Part shown: positions 1 to 5,249 of the stretch, one piece after another
Position numbering within the stretch: the first letter of the stretch is position 1
Layout of the letters: each line of letters starts with the position of its first letter
Source of the DNA: Caulobacteraceae bacterium
GTDB lineage: Bacteria > Pseudomonadota > Alphaproteobacteria > Caulobacterales > Caulobacteraceae
Reading direction: 5' to 3'
Assembly: GCA_947479185.1 (NCBI GenBank)
Contig: CANJYY010000106.1
Span: 1-7,895, forward strand
Length of the DNA: 7,895 nucleotides
The notes under the pieces: generated by a model
Told to the model about the DNA's origin: nothing
The model's input: the letters and a program-made list of their open reading frames with translations, nothing else
Databases searched by the model: none
Program-made: the position numbers and the translations under genes

Positions 1-371
<371 letters not shown>

Positions 372-372
<1 letters not shown>

Positions 373-632
373 TGGCCGACAAGCTCCACTTCTCCCTGGT
401 CGCGCCCGAGCGTGAGGTGTTTTCCGGCGAGGTCGACCGCGTCGACGCGCCGGGCGCCGAGGGCGACGTCGGCATCCTGGCCGGTCATGCTCCGTTCATG
501 ACTGCCCTGCGAGAAGGCGTGGTGGTGATCCATGACGGATCCACCAGCCGCACCTTCCAGATTCACGGCGGCTTCGCCGACGTAAACGCCCAAGGGTTGA
601 CCATCCTCGCCGAGCACGCTGTCGAGGCCTAA
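372..632 (+). CDS. atpC: ATP synthase F1 subunit epsilon, short form without the C-terminal helices
   Basis: Epsilon subunit of the F1 central stalk, which links the rotor to the c-ring. The 86 residues contain the N-terminal beta-sandwich only: LHFSLVAPEREVFSGEVDRV at the start, EGDVGILAGHAPFMTALREG in the middle and GGFADVNAQGLTILAEHAVE at the end. A typical bacterial epsilon is about 130-140 residues, with two C-terminal helices that can extend along gamma and inhibit ATP hydrolysis. Here the protein stops directly after the sandwich, at a TAA, with no sign of a frameshift: the bases after the stop do not encode a recognisable helical domain in any plus-strand frame. Short epsilon subunits occur in several alphaproteobacteria, from memory including Caulobacter, so this is probably native. 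The start at 372 is fixed by the 1-base overlap with the atpD stop. Last gene of the ATP synthase operon in this window. Confidence 0.96.
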
Positions 633-654
633 GGTCTGTCCAACCTCCGCCGCA

Positions 655-674
655 AAGCCAACGCAGAGTGGCTT
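655..674 (+). other. Inverted repeat in the atpC downstream gap
   Basis: AAGCCA (655-660) and TGGCTT (669-674) form a perfect 6-bp stem with an 8-base loop, starting 22 bases after the atpC stop. A second, shorter inverted repeat, GACCG/CGGTC (681-685 and 691-695), follows and is trailed only by TT. Either could act as a weak end-of-operon structure for the atp transcript. Neither has the uridine run of a standard intrinsic terminator, so termination here is inference. Confidence 0.3.
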
Positions 675-701
675 GTGAGGGACCGAACGCCGGTCTTCAA
701 T
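673..701 (+). promoter_or_regulatory. Weak candidate promoter for the exported-protein gene
   Basis: TTGTGA (673-678) and TTCAAT (696-701) each match the sigma-70 -35 and -10 hexamers at four of six positions and are separated by exactly 17 bases. The inverted repeat GACCG-N5-CGGTC (681-695) lies in the spacer, where a repressor or a hairpin could act. The expected start of transcription would be about 25-30 bases before the ATG at 734. Matches this loose occur by chance, so this is a suggestion only. Confidence 0.22.
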
Positions 702-733
702 GACCGACGACCAGAGAAAGGGATCTGACCAAC

Positions 734-1360
734 ATGCGCCGTCTCGCGCTCCTCAGCCTGACCGCCGCCGGCCTGCTGGCCAGCGCCGCCGTCGCCCAGG
801 AACAACCCGCGGCCCCGGCCCCGGCCCCGGCCCCGCCCGAAGCGCCGGCTGCTCCGGAAGCGCCCCCCGCGCCGCCGCCCCCGCCGCCCGAGCCGACGGA
901 CGTCACGACCCTCGCCGTGATCAACACCATTGAACGCGTCTGCAGCCCGATGGTCCGCGGCACGAACATCGCCCAGCTCGCCCCCTCGCTCGGCTTCAAG
1001 AAGAAGCGCGATGTCTGGACCTGGGCCTATGCCAAGGGCTACTCGGTCTCCATCCAGCCGTCCTCGACCAACCCGACCGTCTGCACGATCGACGTGAACC
1101 ATCCCGTCGAGACCGTCGCTCCGGCCGCCACGCTCGCCACCGATCTGCACTACTGGGCGCAGCGTCAGGGCGGCGGCTGGTACCTGGCCCGTTTCGACAA
1201 GTACGTGACGGACATGGAGCGCACGACGCGCTCCTGGGAAAAGGAAGGCGACACCGAAGGTCAGGCCCTGGTGCTGATGACCGAGCGCAGGACCGACGGC
1301 GCGCCGGTCAACGCCAAGTACGATCACACCCAGGTCCTGTTCAGCATCCGCCCGAACTGA
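734..1360 (+). CDS. Exported protein of unknown function with a Pro/Ala-rich linker
   Basis: I do not recognise this 208-residue protein. It begins with a clear Sec signal peptide (MRR followed by a hydrophobic Leu/Ala stretch), with a likely cleavage site AVA|QEQ after residue 21. Residues 22-54 are a low-complexity linker of Pro, Ala and Glu, ending in a run of seven prolines. The rest (about 55-208) looks like one compact domain. It contains ERVCSPMVRG, a Trp/Tyr-rich stretch (VWTWAYAKGYSVSI), TVCTIDVNH, and a Trp/Tyr stretch GGGWYLARF, and it ends in a strand-like QVLFSIRPN. Cys70 and Cys117 are the only cysteines and could form a disulfide in the periplasm. The start is supported by AAAGGGA about 11 bases upstream and by the signal peptide. 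A small membrane protein follows 6 bases after the stop, so the two are probably co-transcribed. A periplasmic or surface location is inference; no enzymatic motif is visible. Confidence 0.85.
   Translation: MRRLALLSLTAAGLLASAAVAQEQPAAPAPAPAPPEAPAAPEAPPAPPPPPPEPTDVTTLAVINTIERVCSPMVRGTNIAQLAPSLGFKKKRDVWTWAYAKGYSVSIQPSSTNPTVCTIDVNHPVETVAPAATLATDLHYWAQRQGGGWYLARFDKYVTDMERTTRSWEKEGDTEGQALVLMTERRTDGAPVNAKYDHTQVLFSIRPN
811..834 (+). repeat. GGCCCC hexanucleotide repeat, four perfect units
   Basis: Four exact head-to-tail copies of GGCCCC lie in the linker-coding part of the exported protein and encode alternating Ala and Pro. The bottom strand reads (GGGGCC)4, which has four G4 runs separated by CC and could in principle fold into a G-quadruplex. 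A change in unit number would keep the frame and only lengthen or shorten the linker. The repeat itself is directly visible; any folding or length variation is inference. Confidence 0.9.
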
Positions 1361-1366
1361 CGGCGG

Positions 1367-1627
1367 ATGATCTGGACTGATGTCGTCGGGGTGGTCGGGG
1401 TCCTTCTGGTCCTGGCCGCCTACGCCGCCGCCGCCCTCGGCAAGCTAGACGTCAGGGGCGCGTCGTCGCTGTTCGCGAACTTCCTCGGCGCATCCCTCAT
1501 TCTTCTGTCGCTGACGGTCGACTTCAACCTGTCTGCCCTCCTGATGGAGGGCAGCTGGGCGCTGGTCTCGCTGATCGGCCTGATCCGCGTCCTGGTGCTC
1601 AGGCGGCGGCCTGGCGGCGCTCGCTGA
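1367..1627 (+). CDS. Small three-helix membrane protein, CBU_0592-like
   Basis: An 86-residue integral membrane protein with three predicted transmembrane segments: about residues 5-24 (VVGVVGVLLVLAAYAAAALG), 34-50 and 61-77. It ends in the basic cytoplasmic-type tail RRRPGGAR. The pattern of a Gly/Val-rich first helix followed by AAYAAAALGKLD, a short polar turn with ASSLFANFLGA, and a final helix starting near EGSWALVSLIG resembles the CBU_0592 family of small inner-membrane proteins, whose function is not known. The start at 1367 is 6 bases after the previous stop with only a weak GGCGG ahead, so coupled translation is likely. The last 29 bases overlap the end of the convergent hydrolase gene. 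Family assignment is from memory of the pattern; the membrane topology is plain from the sequence. Confidence 0.8.
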   Translation: MIWTDVVGVVGVLLVLAAYAAAALGKLDVRGASSLFANFLGASLILLSLTVDFNLSALLMEGSWALVSLIGLIRVLVLRRRPGGAR

Positions 1628-2354
1628 GCCACGACAGGCACAGCGCCGCGACCTCGTCCCAGCCCGGCTCGCCGGGCAGCCAGTGACTCATCTCCCGCAG
1701 AACTTCGAACCGGGCCGACAGGCGGTCGGCTGTCTGCTTCACCGTGGCCGGCGGATGGATCACGTCCCGGCCGCCGGCGATGACCAGCGCGGGCGCGCTG
1801 ACGCGGCCGGCGGGCACGGAGGTCGTCATGAACGGGTCCAGCCACCAGTTGAGCGTCTGCCACAGGGCCAGGCCGCTCTCGCGCGTCATACGGGCGAAGA
1901 CCGCCTTGCGGTCATCCCTGTCCATCCGGTCCAGGCTGTAGAGCTTGGCCAGGGCGTAGTCCGGGTCGATCGCCTGCAGCCAGAACGGGCCAAGCGCATA
2001 CAGGCTGACGGCCGAGATCGCCTCCTCCATGCTCGCCCCCGTCGCGCCCCACGGCGGCGACGGAGCCAGCAGGATCAGGCTGGACACGGGCGCCCTGGCG
2101 GCGGCCATGTGGGCTACCAGTCCGCCCATCGAATGGCCGATCAGGATCGGCGGTTCGGCGCAGTCCCGGCAGAGTTTGGCGACATGGTCGGCGTAGTCGC
2201 GCATCGACCGGTTCGCGGGCGAGCCACCGGCGCCGTGCCCCGGAAGATCAGGCGTCAGAACGGCGTGGCCTGCGGCTTCGAACGGCGCGCGGAAGCGGTC
2301 GAAGACCCAGCCGCCACAGAAGGCGCCGTGCACCATGATGACGGGCGCTGACAT
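1599..2354 (-). CDS. Alpha/beta hydrolase (esterase/lipase-like), downstream paralogue
   Basis: A 251-residue cytoplasmic alpha/beta-hydrolase fold protein without a signal peptide. The N-terminus has the usual first strand and oxyanion region VIMVHGAFCGGWVF, followed by LTPDLPGHG. The nucleophile elbow is GHSMGG with Ser75. The likely acid is Asp197 in AGGRDVIHP and the base is His224 in MSHWLPGEPG, completing a Ser-Asp-His triad. Length and layout fit small esterases and C-C hydrolases of the salicylate-esterase/MenH-like type; the substrate cannot be read from sequence. The ATG at 2354 is preferred over a TTG at 2357 because AAGGGG lies 5 bases before the ATG but only 2 before the TTG. It follows the related hydrolase gene by 64 bases and overlaps the opposite-strand membrane-protein gene at its 3' end. 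Confidence 0.93.
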   Translation of the reverse strand: MSAPVIMVHGAFCGGWVFDRFRAPFEAAGHAVLTPDLPGHGAGGSPANRSMRDYADHVAKLCRDCAEPPILIGHSMGGLVAHMAAARAPVSSLILLAPSPPWGATGASMEEAISAVSLYALGPFWLQAIDPDYALAKLYSLDRMDRDDRKAVFARMTRESGLALWQTLNWWLDPFMTTSVPAGRVSAPALVIAGGRDVIHPPATVKQTADRLSARFEVLREMSHWLPGEPGWDEVAALCLSWLSERRQAAA

Positions 2355-2359
2355 CAATT

Positions 2360-2365
2360 CCCCTT
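2360..2365 (-). promoter_or_regulatory. Ribosome binding site deciding the hydrolase start
   Basis: AAGGGG on the minus strand lies 5 bases upstream of the ATG at 2354-2352. An in-frame TTG at 2357-2355 would extend the protein by one residue but leaves only 2 bases between it and this site. The ATG is therefore the better start. Confidence 0.6.
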
Positions 2366-2400
2366 GCGACGCCGGCGGCGGGCCTGCCTGGACCGCGCCT

Positions 2401-2417
2401 GTCCGGACCCTTCGGAC
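2401..2417 (-). other. Small hairpin directly after the upstream hydrolase stop codon
   Basis: GTCCG (2401-2405) and CGGAC (2413-2417) are perfect 5-bp arms with a 7-base loop, starting one base past the TAA at 2421-2419. On the minus strand this would be a short GC-rich hairpin at the end of the hydrolase message. No thymine run follows, so at most it is a weak or Rho-assisted end. Confidence 0.25.
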
Positions 2418-2418
2418 C

Positions 2419-3522
2419 TTACGTTGATTTCGGCTTGCGCACAGGCGCCTTCGCCTTCGAAGGCGCCTGTGCCGCAGGCTTCGCCTTCGCGGGGGCGGGC
2501 TTCGCCACAGCGGTCTTGACGGCAGGCGCGACCTTGACCGCCTTGGCGGCGGCCGGCTTGGCCGGCGCTTTGGAGGCAGGGGCCACAGCCTTCGCCTTCA
2601 CGACCTTCTTGGCCTTGGCCTTGGCCTCAGGCGCCGGGGCCTTCGAGACCTCGGGCTTGACCGCGGCGACCGGTTTTACCGGAGCCCTGGCGGCTACCCG
2701 CTTGGCCTTGGGCGCGGCCTTCTTCGGCGCCGACTCGGGGGTCAGGCCCTTGTTGGCCAGCCAGGTCAGGATGTCGGCGATGACCTGGTCGCTGCCCGGC
2801 TCGTCGACGATCCAGTGGGCGTGATCGGGATACTCCAGATAGTCGCCGCCGATGCGCGAGTATTTCTCGGCCAGCAGGCGCACGTCGCCGATCGGCACGG
2901 CGCGATCGCGCGCGCCGCCCAGGGTCAGGATCGGGGCGGTGATCTTCGTCTCGTCGACATAGGCCGAGCGTTCGGGGTCGCGATCCGGATAGGCGATGTC
3001 GGTGTAGACGCCGCCGCTGTCATAGACGGTGCCGGCGTAGATGCCGGCGTGCTTGGCCCTCGGCACGCGGTTGAGCACGCCCCAGGAAAAGCCCCAGCGC
3101 CAGATCTTGTGGCTCTTGCCGCCGACGTCGCCGCTGAACAGGATGTTGGCGAAGGTCACCGCCTGGGCCGGAGCGCTGGGCCCGCGGCAGTCGGCGGGCG
3201 AGGCCGGCGTCACCAGCACCCCGGCGCGGCCGACGCCGCGCTCGAGCAGCTTCTGCACGATCAGCCCGCCCATCGAATGGCCGAACAGCACCGGCGCGAC
3301 GCCCGTCTCCGCCTCCAGCGTCGCGGCCAGGGCGGCGATGTCGTCGATGTAGTCCTTCAGCCGCAGCTTCGGCAGGTCCGCCGGCGGGTTCTCGGCCACA
3401 CGCCTGTCAGGACGAAGGGTCGGGGTCTCGACGCGCCAGCCCTTGGCCCGAAAAGCCGGGGCGAACCGCGACCAGGTGTCTCCCGTGCCGCCCACGCCGT
3501 GCAGCATGATGATCGCGCTCAT
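2419..3522 (-). CDS. Alpha/beta hydrolase with a histone-H1-like Lys/Ala/Pro tail
   Basis: A 367-residue protein in two parts. Residues 1-259 form an alpha/beta hydrolase: SAIIMLHGVGGTGDTW at the start, the nucleophile elbow GHSMGG with Ser83, the likely acid Asp206 in LGGARDRAVP and the base His236 in DHAHWIVDEPG. No signal peptide is present, so it should be cytoplasmic. From about residue 262 to the end, some 105 residues are almost wholly Lys, Ala, Pro and Val with a few Arg, in irregular repeats such as AKAKK, KPAAAK and KPAPAKAK. This strongly basic, disordered tail is like histone H1, AlgP/AlgR3 and the PhaF phasin tail, and suggests binding to DNA, RNA, polyphosphate or another polyanion (inference). 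The start is supported by GGAG 7 bases before the ATG. It lies 17 bases after the rppH stop, so it probably belongs to the same transcript. Substrate unknown. Confidence 0.92.
   Translation of the reverse strand: MSAIIMLHGVGGTGDTWSRFAPAFRAKGWRVETPTLRPDRRVAENPPADLPKLRLKDYIDDIAALAATLEAETGVAPVLFGHSMGGLIVQKLLERGVGRAGVLVTPASPADCRGPSAPAQAVTFANILFSGDVGGKSHKIWRWGFSWGVLNRVPRAKHAGIYAGTVYDSGGVYTDIAYPDRDPERSAYVDETKITAPILTLGGARDRAVPIGDVRLLAEKYSRIGGDYLEYPDHAHWIVDEPGSDQVIADILTWLANKGLTPESAPKKAAPKAKRVAARAPVKPVAAVKPEVSKAPAPEAKAKAKKVVKAKAVAPASKAPAKPAAAKAVKVAPAVKTAVAKPAPAKAKPAAQAPSKAKAPVRKPKST
2439..2472. repeat. Perfect 15-bp inverted repeat with a 4-base loop, inside a coding region
   Basis: GCACAGGCGCCTTCG (2439-2453) and CGAAGGCGCCTGTGC (2458-2472) are exact reverse complements separated by CCTT. 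On the minus strand it encodes AQAPSKAKAPVR near the end of the hydrolase tail and finishes 18 bases before the stop codon. The transcript could form a very stable hairpin here. There is no thymine run after it on either strand. The palindrome is directly visible; a role in transcript stability, Rho-dependent termination or ribosome pausing is inference. Confidence 0.92.
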
Positions 3523-3539
3523 TGGTCGTCTCCGCCCCG

Positions 3540-4013
3540 TTATCCGGCAAAGCGCTCGAAGGCGGCCGCCACGGTTTCATAGGTTGAACGCTTGAAGGGT
3601 ATGATCAGTCCGGGGGTCTCGTCGAGCCGCGCCCAGCGCCAGGCGTCGAATTCGACCTGATGGTGGGCGTCCAGCCTGATCTCGGATTCCTCGCCCTCGA
3701 AACGGAAGGCGAACCAGACCTGCTTCTGGCCCTTCCACTTGCCGCCCCGGGCCAGCACCTCGGGGGGGAAATCGTAGACCACCCAGTCGCCGGTGCGATC
3801 GAGCAGGGTGACGCTGGTGACGCCCGTCTCCTCGTCCAACTCGCGCAAGGCCGCTTCGTGCAGGTCTTCGCCACGGTCGACGCCGCCCTGCGGGAACTGC
3901 CAGTTCCAGGGTTCGGGGGTGTTCACGCGCCGGCCCAGCCAGACGAGGCCCTGGGGGTTGAACAGCACCACGCCGACGTTGGGTCGATGCTCTGGATAGT
4001 CGTTGAGTCTCAC
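3540..4013 (-). CDS. rppH: RNA pyrophosphohydrolase (Nudix, IalA type)
   Basis: A 157-residue cytoplasmic Nudix hydrolase. RppH removes pyrophosphate from the 5' end of triphosphorylated mRNA, which opens it to RNase E; alphaproteobacterial members are also described as dinucleoside polyphosphate (Ap4A) hydrolases and include IalA of Bartonella. The protein opens with YPEHRPNVGVVLFN and has PWNWQFPQGGVDRGED. The Nudix box fits G-x5-E-x7-REUxEExGU exactly, with Gly43, Glu49, Arg57-Glu58, Glu61-Glu62 and Gly64. The family-typical YDFPPEV and KGQKQVWFAFRFEGEESEI follow. Length matches the family (about 155-175). The start is a GTG at 4013-4011, overlapping the upstream TGA as GTGA; this places the first conserved residues right after the start, whereas the frame farther upstream only translates the deacetylase gene out of frame. 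No separate Shine-Dalgarno is evident, so translation is probably coupled. Confidence 0.95.
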   Translation of the reverse strand: MRLNDYPEHRPNVGVVLFNPQGLVWLGRRVNTPEPWNWQFPQGGVDRGEDLHEAALRELDEETGVTSVTLLDRTGDWVVYDFPPEVLARGGKWKGQKQVWFAFRFEGEESEIRLDAHHQVEFDAWRWARLDETPGLIIPFKRSTYETVAAAFERFAG

Positions 4014-5194
4014 CGGCGGGCCAGGGCGGAAGCGGGGGCCAGCTGGAAGCCGCGATCGGCCAGGCCGCGCGCCCAGATGGCCGCCTGGTCGACCGTCACC
4101 GGGTAGGCGAAGCCTGACCCCAGCGCCTGACCCCGCGCGCGGGCGGCGGCCTCGAGAGCGGCCAGCTGCTGGTTGATGGCGTCCGCCGCCAGATCGTCGT
4201 CGATCAACCGGTTGGCCGAGAGGCGCAGCGGGCCCGCGCCCTTGCCGGCCGCCGCCCCGTCGTCGACGAAGGCCAGGCCCCGCGCCTTCAGGGCGCCGGA
4301 GAAGGCGGTCATGGCGCCGGGCGTTTCGACAAAGCGCGAGCCGAGATAGTTGGTCAGGCCGAAATAGCCGGTCGCCCGCGACAGCAGCCACTCGAGCTTG
4401 CGGACGGTCTCCTGCGGGCTGCTGGCGGCCAGCAGGGTCATCGGACCAGGATCGTTGGACGGATAGTCGGCCGGCTCCATCGGGGCCTCGAGCAGCACCT
4501 CGTGGCCATTGGCCCGCGCCAGGTCGATCCAGCCCTGCAGCCCTTCGGCGTACGGCGCGAACGACAGGGTCACCTCGCCCGGCAGGGTTTCGATGGCCTT
4601 GCGGGTCAGGGCGGCGTTGAGGCCGAGGCCGCCGACCACCAGCGCCACCCGCGGCTTGCCGTTGGGTGTGAAGGGACGGGCGTAAGCCTCGGCCGGCGTG
4701 CGGCCGCTGGGGCCGATGATCGGCAGCGGCGCGCCGCCGGGGCCGGGCTCGGTCAGACCGGCGATCGGGGCGGCGGGCAGGGCCGCGCCCGGCGCGTCAT
4801 GGCTGTCGCCCCCTTCGGGCAGGGTGATGAAGGCCGAGCCGGCGATCGGGCTGGCCTCGGCCATCTGGATCGGGCCTTCGGACAGGTCGTAGACGCCCGT
4901 GGTCAGCGGGGCCTCGGCCGCCTCGGGCGCGAGCGCCTCGCGCCAGCCCGGCACCGTCGCGCCACTGGCCGCGGCCTGGGCCAGGGAGATGCGCACATGC
5001 GGCGCGCCGGCCTTCGGGTCGGCGGTGATGGCCACCAGGGTGGCGAGCGTCAGGACGAACAGGGCCCCGGCGCCGCCGGCGCTGATCCAGGGGTTCTGCA
5101 GCGCGGTCAGGGCCGCCGCGCGCGCGCCCGCAAGCCGTCCGGACCCGGCGGCGGTGCTGACAGCATAGGCGGGGGCGGGTTTCTTGGAGAACAT
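4010..5194 (-). CDS. Divergent polysaccharide deacetylase (YibQ/DUF610 type), membrane-anchored
   Basis: A 394-residue protein with a short cytoplasmic N-terminus, one transmembrane anchor at about residues 39-57 (GGAGALFVLTLATLVAI) and a long Ala/Pro/Gly-rich linker to about residue 175. A C-terminal domain of the divergent polysaccharide deacetylase family follows (about 181-392). Family landmarks are RVALVVGGLGLN (182-193), LPGEVTLSFAPYAEGLQGW, NGHEVLLEAPMEP (229-241), TNYLGSRF (281-288), LAFVDDG and WARGLADRGFQLAPASAL. In YibQ of E. coli, as I remember it, the matching positions read IDDFG, NNHMGS and GHPHP. Here they are VVGGLG, TNYLGS and GFAYP, so most presumed metal ligands are absent and catalysis is doubtful. 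It sits 55 bases after ctpA and overlaps rppH. No good ribosome binding site precedes the ATG at 5194, but the next in-frame region upstream is closed by a TAG. Confidence 0.9.
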   Translation of the reverse strand: MFSKKPAPAYAVSTAAGSGRLAGARAAALTALQNPWISAGGAGALFVLTLATLVAITADPKAGAPHVRISLAQAAASGATVPGWREALAPEAAEAPLTTGVYDLSEGPIQMAEASPIAGSAFITLPEGGDSHDAPGAALPAAPIAGLTEPGPGGAPLPIIGPSGRTPAEAYARPFTPNGKPRVALVVGGLGLNAALTRKAIETLPGEVTLSFAPYAEGLQGWIDLARANGHEVLLEAPMEPADYPSNDPGPMTLLAASSPQETVRKLEWLLSRATGYFGLTNYLGSRFVETPGAMTAFSGALKARGLAFVDDGAAAGKGAGPLRLSANRLIDDDLAADAINQQLAALEAAARARGQALGSGFAYPVTVDQAAIWARGLADRGFQLAPASALARR

Positions 5195-5234
5195 GACAGG
5201 CGACGGAGACTACGCGCCGACACCCTCGCCGATC

Positions 5235-5242
5235 ATGGTTAA
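5235..5242 (-). promoter_or_regulatory. TTAACCAT, candidate CtrA half-site
   Basis: The minus strand reads TTAACCAT in the short ctpA-deacetylase gap, 40 bases before the deacetylase ATG. TTAACCAT matches the half-site described for the cell-cycle regulator CtrA of Caulobacter and relatives (full site TTAA-N7-TTAA). It is the only TTAA I noticed in the window, in DNA of about 70% GC. No second TTAA lies at the proper distance. Regulation is inference from the match and the likely taxon. Confidence 0.35.
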
Positions 5243-5249
5243 TGAAGCC

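Noticed and set aside
629..1327. Minus-strand open frame antisense to the exported protein (232 codons)
   Set aside because: It is Arg/Gly-rich with long Gly-Arg runs that mirror the Pro/Ala repeat. The plus frame has a signal peptide and ribosome binding site.
1683..3582. Plus-strand open frames antisense to both hydrolases (for example 1683-2351 and 2815-3582)
   Set aside because: Arg/Gln/Ala/His-rich shadow translations; the minus strand carries complete catalytic triads.
3893..3907. Inverted repeat GGAACTG-C-CAGTTCC inside rppH
   Set aside because: It encodes the conserved NWQFP of RppH, so the symmetry is explained by protein constraint.
4205..4214. Palindrome CAACCGGTTG within the deacetylase gene
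   Set aside because: Ten bases, inside coding sequence, with no related copy seen; expected by chance in a window this size.
4014..4391. Longer form of RppH starting at 4391
   Set aside because: The extra 126 residues are an Arg/Gly/Pro-rich out-of-frame translation of the deacetylase gene; the GTG at 4013 gives the family-typical length.
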